NCBI RefSeq assembly: GCF_008806955.1
Contig: NZ_CP031727.1
Location: 2,494,001 to 2,558,000, forward strand
Source: Cellvibrio sp. KY-YJ-3
GTDB lineage: Bacteria > Pseudomonadota > Gammaproteobacteria > Pseudomonadales > Cellvibrionaceae
Reading direction: 5' to 3'
DNA: 64,000 bases
The translations under genes and the position numbers were made by a program. Below the pieces are notes generated by a model. That model was not told the DNA's origin, ran no database searches, and saw only the letters and a program-made list of their open reading frames with translations. Below are positions 43,587-51,252 of the stretch, one piece after another; the first letter of the stretch is position 1, and every line of letters starts with the position of its first letter.

Positions 43587-43820
43587 ATGAATTTAGAAAT
43601 TGATAAAACTTTAGATACCTGCGGTTTACTCTGCCCTGAGCCGGTAATGATGCTTCATAAAACCATGCGCGAAACTGATTCGGGGCGTGTGATAGAGGTG
43701 ATTGCCACCGATCCTTCAACGCTGCGCGACATTCCAAAGTTTTGTTTATTTTTGGGTCATGAACTTATCGAACAACAGCAAACGGAAAAAAATTATATTT
43801 TTTATATTCGCAAAGCGTAG
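43587..43820 (+). CDS. tusA: Sulfurtransferase TusA family protein
   Basis: A 77-residue TusA-type sulfur carrier. The hallmark is the N-terminal LDTCGLLCPEPVMMLHKTMR, where the second cysteine (C16, in CPEP) is the persulfide-carrying residue. TusA passes sulfur from the cysteine desulfurase IscS towards MnmA for 2-thiolation of wobble uridine; mnmA is encoded at the end of this window. The family length is about 80. The frame starts nine codons earlier, but the ATG at 43587 gives the normal N-terminus. A strong terminator follows 60 bases downstream, so it is probably monocistronic. Confidence 0.92.
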   Translation: MNLEIDKTLDTCGLLCPEPVMMLHKTMRETDSGRVIEVIATDPSTLRDIPKFCLFLGHELIEQQQTEKNYIFYIRKA

Positions 43821-43878
43821 AAAACTATTTTTTCTACGTGTTTGGTTATAATTGCGCCACATCAAAAACAGGTAGCCA

Positions 43879-43910
43879 TAAAAAAACGCCGCTAATGCGG
43901 CGTTTTTTTT
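43879..43910. terminator. Bidirectional terminator of tusA and the facing gene
   Basis: AAAACGCCGC (43883-43892) and GCGGCGTTTT (43897-43906) pair perfectly with a TAAT loop and are flanked by long A- and T-runs on the two sides. It serves tusA and the leftward gene ending at 43966. Confidence 0.9.
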
Positions 43911-43965
43911 AAGCAGTTACAGCCTTGATGCATTGACTATTTTTTGTCGCAAGCTATCGATCTTT

Positions 43966-44667
43966 TTATTGCAAACCGTCTACCAGTAAGGAAATAGCGG
44001 CCATTGCTTCGGGATCTTCTGCTTTGATCTTGTTTGCTATCTGATGCTGGAAGAAGTAACGGAAATTGTCACTGGCTTGAGCCTCGTAAAGTGAGTCATC
44101 GCCTGGTAATACAGGTGTACTGACTACTTTGGTTGGGTCACTGATCATGGCGTATACACTACCGTCGTAATGCAGGCTCCAACTCACCACTTCAACTAGC
44201 GTCAAGCGCTTGCTATCCGCAGTTGCCAATACAGCATGAGTACCAATAGTGTCGGGCAATTCCTGAATAACGTCATCGCCACTTTCACACTCTACTTCGT
44301 AGTATTCTGCCGCAGTCTCAAGCTCAATCACTTTATGCATTGGTGCTTCAAAGAACAGCTCATCAATACCCGGATCGTAATATCCTTCCCAGTGACCGTT
44401 AAGTGGGTCGCACAGATCGGGGCAGGGAACAATATCGTTTAACCAAGGCACAAGCCCAACCACTTCACCATTGGCACGCAGGCCCCAGCAAAGGATTTTA
44501 AGGCTGTAGAGTTTGTCGGAGCTGGTATCGTTGGAGTAGAGCATTTCCAGCCCATCCAATTCAGGAGAGAGGCGGATAAAACGCTCGTCGTGCAGCGCGG
44601 AGTAAGTCTTCTTCGTGAAGAGATCAACCACATTATCCATGTTGTGGCCTGTGTGCGAGGTCTTCAT
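43966..44667 (-). CDS. Hypothetical soluble protein with DNVVDLF motif
   Basis: A 233-residue protein that I do not recognise by function. It opens with MKTSHTGHNMDNVVDLFTKK and then alternates short beta strands with polar loops: LKILCWGLRANGEVVGLVPW (about 58-77), HWEGYYDPGIDELFFEAP and SWSLHYDGSVYAMISD. The two W-x-L-x-x-(D/N)G elements suggest two related halves, a tandem fold. It is acidic, with no signal peptide or membrane segment. The frame runs 25 codons upstream, but the ATG at 44667 has a strong AGGGGG ribosome-binding site seven bases away. It is divergent from pdxB with a 205-bp gap. No pathway can be assigned. Confidence 0.7.
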   Translation of the reverse strand: MKTSHTGHNMDNVVDLFTKKTYSALHDERFIRLSPELDGLEMLYSNDTSSDKLYSLKILCWGLRANGEVVGLVPWLNDIVPCPDLCDPLNGHWEGYYDPGIDELFFEAPMHKVIELETAAEYYEVECESGDDVIQELPDTIGTHAVLATADSKRLTLVEVVSWSLHYDGSVYAMISDPTKVVSTPVLPGDDSLYEAQASDNFRYFFQHQIANKIKAEDPEAMAAISLLVDGLQ

Positions 44668-44674
44668 AATACCA

Positions 44675-44680
44675 CCCCCT
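44675..44680 (-). promoter_or_regulatory. Ribosome-binding site that fixes the start at 44667
   Basis: On the minus strand AGGGGG (44680-44675) lies seven bases before the ATG at 44667. The longer upstream frame has no comparable site. Confidence 0.75.
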
Positions 44681-44872
44681 AAAGTGAGGCGAGTCACCGC
44701 TTTGCAGCGATGCCCAGACGACGGTTTTAAGGTCACCATCACTATATAAGGTATATGCTAAATCCCCAAAGCACAACCGCTATGGGTAAAAATTTTATTC
44801 CATCGATTTATGTCAGGCTGATTTTTAAGCATTCTGAATTTATAACCCCCGGTTTCCGATAAGTGAGTTCTT

Positions 44873-46021
44873 ATGAAAATAGTTGCGGATGAAAATATCC
44901 CACTGGTTGATGCGTTTTTTAGTCCTTTGGGGGAGGTGGTTCGGTTGCCGGGGCGCACTATGTGTGCGGCAGACGTTAAAGATGCAGATGCGTTAATAGT
45001 TCGCTCTGTAACCAAAGTAAATTCAGCTCTGCTAGCGAGCAGCAAAATTTCATTTGTTGGTACTTGCACTATCGGTGTGGATCATTTGGATCAGCAATAT
45101 TTTGCTGAGCAATCCATTGCATGGTCGAGTGCACCGGGCTGCAATGCCAACTCGGTAGTTGAGTATGTTTATGCTGCCTTGTGTCATTTAAATATCAATT
45201 GGTTGCCCGTGACTTTCGGCATTATTGGCTGCGGTAACGTAGGTGGGTTGCTGTATAAACGCCTTAAAGCGCAGGGCGTTCAGGTGCGTTGTTATGACCC
45301 CAACCTCAGCCTTGCGCAAAACCCTGACCTCACCAGCCTGGAGGCGGTGCTGGCATGTGATGTGATTAGTATGCACACACCGTTGGTAACTAGCGGCTCT
45401 CATCCGAGTTTTCATTTGTTGGGTCGCACGGAATTGCTGCAACTAAAACCCGGGGCGGTGTTAATTAATTGCGGGCGCGGTCCGGTAATAGATAACCAAG
45501 CCTTGTTGGATGTATTAAATGAGCGTGACGATTTAAATGTTGTGCTGGATGTGTGGGAGCCCGAGCCGGATATTTCACTGGAGTTGCTCGATAGAGTTTT
45601 GCTCGGTAGCCCACACATCGCTGGTTATAGTTACGATGGAAAATTAAACGGCACAGAAATGATTTATCAGGCGTTGTGTCAGCACATCGATAAAAAACCA
45701 GATACTTCGCTCGCGCAATTAGTTCCGCCACTGGAAAATAATGTACTGACAGTTGGTGAAACACTGGTGCAACGTGGCGATATTTTTCAAATCGCCCAAG
45801 CTCTGATTAAACAGGTTTACGACATAGCGGCCGATGATGCTCGCCTGCGTGATCTTGCCCAACAAGCGCGTTGTGGCGAAGCAAATTTTGCCGAGGGTTT
45901 TGATGCTTTGCGTAAGCATTACCCCAAGCGCCGCGAGTTCCACAATTACCAGCTTGCCCTCAGTGGCATCAGTGCTGCTGATAGACAGTGGCTGCAAGTG
46001 TTAGGATTTAACTGTGTTTAA
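44873..46021 (+). CDS. pdxB: Erythronate-4-phosphate dehydrogenase PdxB
   Basis: A 382-residue NAD-dependent dehydrogenase for the second step of pyridoxal 5'-phosphate synthesis, oxidising 4-phosphoerythronate. The N-terminus MKIVADENIPLVDAFF is diagnostic. The Rossmann signature is FGIIGCGNVGG (about 117-127), followed by the D-2-hydroxyacid dehydrogenase motifs LKPGAVLINCGRGPVID (with the catalytic Arg) and DVWEPEPDI (with the Glu), and a catalytic histidine in SPHIAGYS. The C-terminal dimerisation domain (about 290-382) ends in QVLGFNCV. E. coli PdxB is 378 residues. It overlaps the next gene by eight bases. Confidence 0.96.
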   Translation: MKIVADENIPLVDAFFSPLGEVVRLPGRTMCAADVKDADALIVRSVTKVNSALLASSKISFVGTCTIGVDHLDQQYFAEQSIAWSSAPGCNANSVVEYVYAALCHLNINWLPVTFGIIGCGNVGGLLYKRLKAQGVQVRCYDPNLSLAQNPDLTSLEAVLACDVISMHTPLVTSGSHPSFHLLGRTELLQLKPGAVLINCGRGPVIDNQALLDVLNERDDLNVVLDVWEPEPDISLELLDRVLLGSPHIAGYSYDGKLNGTEMIYQALCQHIDKKPDTSLAQLVPPLENNVLTVGETLVQRGDIFQIAQALIKQVYDIAADDARLRDLAQQARCGEANFAEGFDALRKHYPKRREFHNYQLALSGISAADRQWLQVLGFNCV

Positions 46022-47153
46022 ACTCGGTGTGATTATTAACCCCTACGCTGGTTTGGGCGGTAGTGTCGGTTTAAAAGGTTCCGATGGTGAGGCAATTCGC
46101 TCTGAAGCTTTTGCGCGCGGCGCCGAACAGCGTGCGCCAGCGCGTATGCAGCGCACCCTGGAAAGCATTAGTGAATTAAATCAGCAAATCGAAGTTATTT
46201 GTTTTGCGGGCGATATGGGTGAAGTTGCGGCAAAAAATGCCGGTTTTATTCCGCGTATTATCGGCGTCGCAAAAAATAACCCAAGTGAAGCGGAAGATAC
46301 TTGCGCCGCTGCGCAGGCGCTGATGAATGAACAGGCAGATTTGATTTTGTTTGCCGGTGGCGATGGTACCGCACGTTTAATTGCCGATGTGGTGGGGATA
46401 GCCCAGCCAGTATTAGGGGTTCCCTCCGGGGTAAAAATGCACTCAGGTGTCTATGCAATTTCGCCTGAAGCCGCGGGGGAAATTCTTAAACAATTGTTGA
46501 CTGGCAAGCTGGTCAATATTGCCGAGCGCGATGTAAAAGATATAGACGAGGAAGCGTTTCGCAACGGCCAGGTGCGCGCGCGTTTTTACGGCACTTTGTT
46601 GGTGCCGGAGGATTCACAGAATCTACAGCAAGTAAAAAATGCCGGAACCGAGCGCGATGAATTGGCGCAGCTGGATGTTGCCCAGGAAATGATCGATCAA
46701 TTGCAGCCAGATACCCTGTATTTGGTTGGCCCAGGTTCAACTACCCATTTATTTTTGCAGGAGCTGGGGCTTGAGGGTAGTTTGCTGGGGGTAGATTTAT
46801 TACTTAATAATAAATTAATTGCGCTGGATGTCAGCGCACCACAAATAGTGCAGCAGCTCGACAACTTTACCGGCCAGGTAAAAATAATTATTACCGCGAT
46901 TGGTGGTCAGGGGCATATTCTCGGACGTGGCAACCAGCAATTTACGCCGGCGATTGTGCGGCGCATCGGCAAAGACAATATTTACATTATTGCCGCGCGT
47001 GGAAAAATTCTGGCGCTCGATGGTCGCCCCTTGTTAGTAGATACCAATGATCCGCAGTTGGATAAACAGCTGGTAGGTTATTGGCCCGTGATTACCGGTT
47101 ATCGCGATACGATTATCTACCCAGTGGGTTATACAACAGAAGGTGCAGGTTAA
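46014..47153 (+). CDS. ATP-NAD kinase family protein
   Basis: A 379-residue protein of the ATP-NAD/AcoX kinase family, a branch of NAD kinases distinct from NadK. The N-terminal strand is KLGVIINPYAGLGGSVGLKG, and the diagnostic glycine-rich motif is LILFAGGDGTARLIADV (about 103-119). The C-terminal beta domain includes GPGSTTHLFLQELG and ITAIGGQGHILGRGNQQ. It probably phosphorylates NAD or a related nucleotide in the cytoplasm, but family members (for example AcoX in acetoin catabolism) have unproven substrates. It starts at a GTG within the last codons of pdxB (8-base overlap) and its stop overlaps the next start (TAATG), so the three genes are coupled. Confidence 0.85.
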   Translation: MFKLGVIINPYAGLGGSVGLKGSDGEAIRSEAFARGAEQRAPARMQRTLESISELNQQIEVICFAGDMGEVAAKNAGFIPRIIGVAKNNPSEAEDTCAAAQALMNEQADLILFAGGDGTARLIADVVGIAQPVLGVPSGVKMHSGVYAISPEAAGEILKQLLTGKLVNIAERDVKDIDEEAFRNGQVRARFYGTLLVPEDSQNLQQVKNAGTERDELAQLDVAQEMIDQLQPDTLYLVGPGSTTHLFLQELGLEGSLLGVDLLLNNKLIALDVSAPQIVQQLDNFTGQVKIIITAIGGQGHILGRGNQQFTPAIVRRIGKDNIYIIAARGKILALDGRPLLVDTNDPQLDKQLVGYWPVITGYRDTIIYPVGYTTEGAG

Positions 47154-48076
47154 TGCAAATTATTGTGGATCGCCTTGCACTGCTTGCGGAAAAAATTCGC
47201 ACCGCAACAGATATAGATAGCCATCGCGTATTTCATGGCCGTGGCCGCTGTTATGCCGGGTTGGAATTTGTCACAGTGGATTATTTTCAACCTGTTATTT
47301 TAATAACTTTATTTGTAGCGCCGCCTGCCGCCTGGTTGGAGCAATTCATTCTTCAAATACAGCCGCTCTTTAATAGTAAACACACGGTGCTGCTGGTCCA
47401 GCATCGCTATTTGCCACAAGCGCCCAGTGAACTTATATCGGGTGAGTTACCCGAGGTGATTTATGCGCGTCGCCGTGGTTCGCTATTTAATTTGCATTTG
47501 GCGCAACAACAAAACAGCGGTTTTTTTCTGGATATGGAGCCGGGCAGGTTGTGGCTGGAGCAATACGCCAGCAACCGGCGTGTACTGAATTTGTTTGCCT
47601 ATACCTGTGCCTTTTCTGTAGTGGCTATTGCGGCGGGTGCAGAAAAAGTCGTGAATGTGGATATGAGCAGCCCGGCATTAAATTTGGGGCGCGCCAACCA
47701 CCAGTTAAATGGCTTGGCAAAAAATAAAAGTGAGTTTGTGGCGGAAAATATTCTTAAATCCTGGAGTCGGGTTAAAAAGCCCGGGCCTTATGATTTGGTG
47801 ATTATTGATCCGCCCTCCTACCAAAAAGGTAGTTTTATAGCGGAAAAAGATTACGCCAAGGTGATTCGCCGCTTGCCGGAATTAATGCCTGAGGGAGGTT
47901 TGGTACTGGCTTGTTTAAATGCGCCGGAGTTGAGTGAGGGGTTTTTAAAGCAGCAGTTTAATGAGCAGTGCCCACAGGCGGTATTTATTGAACGGTTACA
48001 GCCCCATGCAGATTTCCCCGATGTTGACCCAGAGCAGCAACTGAAACTGCTGATTTATAAAATTCCCACTGCGTAA
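47153..48076 (+). CDS. RlmI-like class I SAM-dependent methyltransferase
   Basis: A 307-residue methyltransferase. The SAM-binding core is at about 135-290: motif I LNLFAYTCAFSVVAIAAGA, post-I acidic residue in VVNVDMSSPALNLGRANHQL, and motif IV DLVIIDPPSYQKGSF, the DPP(S/A)Y type found in RNA cytosine-5 methyltransferases such as RlmI. The N-terminal half resembles the RlmI/RlmK EEHEE region (RRRGSLFNLHLAQQQNSGFF) but no PUA domain is present. The target is probably rRNA. The start at 47153 lies in the stop of the preceding gene, giving a pdxB-kinase-methyltransferase operon. Confidence 0.82.
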   Translation: MQIIVDRLALLAEKIRTATDIDSHRVFHGRGRCYAGLEFVTVDYFQPVILITLFVAPPAAWLEQFILQIQPLFNSKHTVLLVQHRYLPQAPSELISGELPEVIYARRRGSLFNLHLAQQQNSGFFLDMEPGRLWLEQYASNRRVLNLFAYTCAFSVVAIAAGAEKVVNVDMSSPALNLGRANHQLNGLAKNKSEFVAENILKSWSRVKKPGPYDLVIIDPPSYQKGSFIAEKDYAKVIRRLPELMPEGGLVLACLNAPELSEGFLKQQFNEQCPQAVFIERLQPHADFPDVDPEQQLKLLIYKIPTA

Positions 48077-48080
48077 ACTG

Positions 48081-48124
48081 CAGCCATAAAAAAAACCAGC
48101 GCGCAGCTGGTTTTTTTATGGCTG
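48081..48124. terminator. Bidirectional terminator between the methyltransferase gene and alaA
   Basis: A near-perfect 20-bp inverted repeat: CAGCCAT, an A-run and CCAGC on the left match GCTGG, a T-run and ATGGCTG on the right, with a GCGCA loop region. Long A/T tracts lie inside the stem, so it works in both directions. Confidence 0.9.
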
Positions 48125-48139
48125 CGATTTTACTGTCAA

Positions 48140-49354
48140 TTATTGCGAGTAGCGCGACAGGAAATCGCCAAAACGATGGATGGCTTTGGTCAGGTCATCT
48201 TCACGCGGCAGGAACACTATGCGGAAGTGATCGCGATTGGGCCAGTTAAAGGCCGTGCCTTGTACGAGCAATACTTTTTCCTGAATCAAAAAATCCAACA
48301 CCATCTGTTGGTCGTCTTTGATTTTGTACATATCCAAATCAATTTTTGGAAAGAGGTACATGGCGCCGCGTGGTTTTACGCAAGATACGCCGGGAATATC
48401 GGCCAGCGCATTCATCGCTGCATCGCGCTGATCGCGCAAACGACCGCCGGGCACAATTAATTCATTGATGCTTTGATAGCCGCCCAGCGCGGTTTGCACA
48501 GCGTACATAGCCGGCACGTTAGCGCATAAGCGCATGGATGCCAGCATTTCCAAACCTTCTATATAACTGCGCGCACGGTGTTTGGCACCGCTGATCACCA
48601 TCCAGCCGGAGCGGAAACCGGCAAGGCGATAGGCTTTGGACAGGCCGTTAAAGGTGACGCAGAGTACGTCCTGCGCCAGCCTGCCCATAGGGATAAACTC
48701 GGCGTCATCGTAAAGAATTTTGCTGTAAATTTCATCGGCAAAAATAATCAGGTTGTGGCGGCGCGCCAGTTCTACAATCGCTTCCAGCACCGCTTGGCTA
48801 TAGACCGAGCCGGTGGGGTTGTTGGGGTTAATCACCACAATACCGCGGGTTTTATCGGTGATTTTGCTCTCGATATCAGCGAGGTCGGGGAACCAGTCGG
48901 ATTGTTCATCGCACAAGTAGTGACGTGCTTTGCCGCCCGCAAGATTCACGGCGGCAGTCCAGAGGGGGTAGTCGGGCGCGGGCACCAGAATTTCATCGCC
49001 GTTGTTAAGCAATGCCTGCATGGCCATCACAATTAATTCACTTGCGCCATTGCCGAGGAAAATATCTTCAATTTCCACGCCCGGCACTTGAATGCGCTGG
49101 CACTCTTGCATAATCGCTTTGCGCGCAGCAAACAGGCCTTTGGAGGCGGTGTAGCCCTCGGCGTTGGGCAGGTTGTAAATAACGTCCTGAATAATTTCAT
49201 CGGGCGCCGCGAAACCAAAGGGGGCGGGGTTGCCAATATTCAGTTTAAGAATGCGGTGGCCTTCTTCTTCAAGGCGGTAAGCGTGCTCCAGTACGGGGCC
49301 GCGAATGTCATAACAAACTCCATTGAGTTTGTCGGATTTCTTAATCGGGTTCAT
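48140..49354 (-). CDS. alaA: Alanine transaminase AlaA-like (PLP aminotransferase class I)
   Basis: A 404-residue aspartate-aminotransferase-fold enzyme using pyridoxal 5'-phosphate. The family N-terminus KSDKLNGVCYDIRGPVLEHA is that of AlaA (YfbQ), which makes alanine from pyruvate and glutamate. The substrate-binding and PLP motifs are in order: LKLNIGNPAPFGF, NPNNPTGSVYS, FADEIYSKILYD, and the Schiff-base lysine in FNGLSKAYRLAGFRSGW (about 240). E. coli AlaA is 405 residues. It is leftward, monocistronic and divergent from msrB with 96 bases between starts. Confidence 0.94.
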   Translation of the reverse strand: MNPIKKSDKLNGVCYDIRGPVLEHAYRLEEEGHRILKLNIGNPAPFGFAAPDEIIQDVIYNLPNAEGYTASKGLFAARKAIMQECQRIQVPGVEIEDIFLGNGASELIVMAMQALLNNGDEILVPAPDYPLWTAAVNLAGGKARHYLCDEQSDWFPDLADIESKITDKTRGIVVINPNNPTGSVYSQAVLEAIVELARRHNLIIFADEIYSKILYDDAEFIPMGRLAQDVLCVTFNGLSKAYRLAGFRSGWMVISGAKHRARSYIEGLEMLASMRLCANVPAMYAVQTALGGYQSINELIVPGGRLRDQRDAAMNALADIPGVSCVKPRGAMYLFPKIDLDMYKIKDDQQMVLDFLIQEKVLLVQGTAFNWPNRDHFRIVFLPREDDLTKAIHRFGDFLSRYSQ

Positions 49355-49450
49355 TTGCAGTAAGATGCCTTGGATGCGGTCGTGCGTGATTGCGGTGGAA
49401 AAACACCCAAATAATCGACCTTAACTAGTTGATCTGTCAAGGAAATCCTT

Positions 49451-49852
49451 ATGGCTGATAACGAAAAATACAACGACGACCATTGGCGTGAAAAATTAAC
49501 GCCGGAGCAGTATCGCATTTGCCGTGAAAAGGGCACCGAGCGCCCCTTTACCGGTGAGTATTGGCAGGAATTCAGCGCGGGCGATTATCGCTGCCGCTGC
49601 TGCGGGGAATTGCTGTTTGATGCAGGCACCAAGTTTGACGCCGGTTGCGGCTGGCCCAGTTTTTACGCACCGGTCAATAAGGTGGCGATTCGTGAATACT
49701 TGGATACCAGTCACGGTATGCATCGCACTGAAGTGGTTTGCCGTCATTGCGATTGTCATTTGGGGCATGTATTTACCGATGGGCCTGCACCTACCGGCTT
49801 GCGTTACTGCATTAATTCTGCGTCGATTTTTTTTGTGCCCAGCGCAGCGTAA
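49451..49852 (+). CDS. msrB: Peptide methionine-R-sulfoxide reductase MsrB
   Basis: A 133-residue enzyme that reduces methionine-R-sulfoxide in proteins. The zinc site is complete with two CxxC pairs (C48/C51 and C97/C100), the CGWPSFY motif is at 66-72, HLGHVF at 103-108 and the catalytic cysteine (C120) in [11 protein letters not shown]. The serine-containing NSAS replaces the usual NSxxL by a small change but keeps the catalytic Cys. Length matches E. coli MsrB (137). It is preceded by AAGGAAATCCTT (a good Shine-Dalgarno) and followed by a strong terminator, so it is monocistronic. Confidence 0.95.
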   Translation: MADNEKYNDDHWREKLTPEQYRICREKGTERPFTGEYWQEFSAGDYRCRCCGELLFDAGTKFDAGCGWPSFYAPVNKVAIREYLDTSHGMHRTEVVCRHCDCHLGHVFTDGPAPTGLRYCINSASIFFVPSAA

Positions 49853-49858
49853 TTTATT

Positions 49859-49890
49859 GCCAGTGCCGCCCGGCACTGGCTTTGTTTTTT
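49859..49890 (+). terminator. Terminator of msrB
   Basis: GCCAGTGCCG (49859-49868) and CGGCACTGGC (49871-49880) pair perfectly and TTTGTTTTTT follows. It begins seven bases after the msrB stop codon. Confidence 0.9.
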
Positions 49891-50101
49891 CTTCCACACC
49901 TTGGATTCTGTTGATTAATCGTCTCTAAGCGTCTGATTTTGTAAACAAATGTTAAATTTGTCTGTTCACCTTGTGCGCTTCACATCCTTTGTTCATCTTG
50001 CTACGTATCGGCATGTCACATTGCATTCAAACACTTACTTTACTGGGTGTCGCGACCATACTAATTAAACTTCTGCGATACCTTTCTCCGGGGAGAAATC
50101 T

Positions 50102-51241
50102 ATGAGAATCCTTATGCCGTGCAGGACTCGCGGTGCTTTTTTAACTTCACTGTGCATGTCAATGACCTGCGTTGTGTGGGGTGCTTTTGTGCTCACTGCA
50201 AACGCCCAACCAGCGGCGAGCGCTGCGACGGAAGTGATTGTGCAAGCAGCAAGTACAGCGCAGCTCACGACCACAATTGAAGCGCTAGGCGATTTGCGTG
50301 CGAATGAAACAATTACTCTCACCTCCAATGAAACCAAAAAAATCACCCGTATTAATTTTGACGATGGTCAGCGTGTCGAGAAGGGCCAGATTTTGGTTGA
50401 AATGACCAGCCGCGAAGAGTCAGCGCTGCTTGAAGAAGCGCGCTTCAATACCGATGAAGCCAAGAAGCAACTTGATCGTGTGCGCGAATTAGCCAAGCGT
50501 GGTGCTGCTTCGCAGTCAGAGCTTGATCAGCGCATCCGCGAATTTGAAGCAGCGCGTGCACGTTACAACGCAACTGAATCGCGCTTAAAAGATCTCGTTT
50601 TGCTTGCGCCGTTTTCTGGTGTGGTGGGCTTGCGACAAGTCAGTGTCGGTGCGCTTGTGTCGCCAGGTAATATTATTACCACCCTGAACGATGACTCTAA
50701 AATGAAATTGGATTTCACTGTGCCAGCTATTTACCTGCGCAGTTTGGCCACCGGGCTACCCATTGTGGCGAAGAGTCGTGATTTGGGTAACAAGGAATTT
50801 CAAGGTGAGGTAGTCAGTATTGATAACCAGATTGATGAAGTGACTCGCGCCATCAAAGTGCGTGCACTGTTGGACAATAAAAATCATGAGTTGAAACAAG
50901 GCATGTTAATGCTGGTGGATTTAAAAGCGGCATCGCGTACAGCATTGGTTATTTCTGAATCCGCTTTGGTGCCTTTGGCCAGCAACAATTTTGTATTCGT
51001 GTTGCAGGATGCAGAAAATGGTCCGGTGGTGGAGCGTCGCCAAATTACCATTGGTGAACGCTTGCCTGGCTCTGTGGAAGTGCTGAGTGGATTAAATCCG
51101 GGCGAAAAAATTGTGACGCATGGTTTACAAAAAATTCGTCCGGGACAGAAAGTGCAAGTTCTTGCCGAAGAAAAACCTTTTGCGGAACAGACGGGTGAGG
51201 CATTACACCTGTCTGACTTAATTAAATCCAAAAATAACTGA
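50102..51241 (+). CDS. RND efflux periplasmic adaptor (membrane fusion protein)
   Basis: A 379-residue membrane fusion protein that links an inner-membrane RND pump to an outer-membrane channel. It has an N-terminal signal/anchor helix (about 13-35, ending TANAQPAAS). The biotinyl-lipoyl-like halves are at about 75-105 (INFDDGQRVEKGQILVEMTS) and 165-195 (APFSGVVGLRQVSVGALVSP), and the coiled-coil hairpin between them (about 105-155) has REESALLEEA-type heptads. The beta-barrel and membrane-proximal domains follow to 350. GGGGAG precedes the ATG. The pump gene begins 11 bases after the stop. No outer-membrane factor is encoded here, so TolC or a homologue elsewhere must complete the system. 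Confidence 0.92.
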   Translation: MRILMPCRTRGAFLTSLCMSMTCVVWGAFVLTANAQPAASAATEVIVQAASTAQLTTTIEALGDLRANETITLTSNETKKITRINFDDGQRVEKGQILVEMTSREESALLEEARFNTDEAKKQLDRVRELAKRGAASQSELDQRIREFEAARARYNATESRLKDLVLLAPFSGVVGLRQVSVGALVSPGNIITTLNDDSKMKLDFTVPAIYLRSLATGLPIVAKSRDLGNKEFQGEVVSIDNQIDEVTRAIKVRALLDNKNHELKQGMLMLVDLKAASRTALVISESALVPLASNNFVFVLQDAENGPVVERRQITIGERLPGSVEVLSGLNPGEKIVTHGLQKIRPGQKVQVLAEEKPFAEQTGEALHLSDLIKSKNN

Positions 51242-51252
51242 GGGCCACCATC

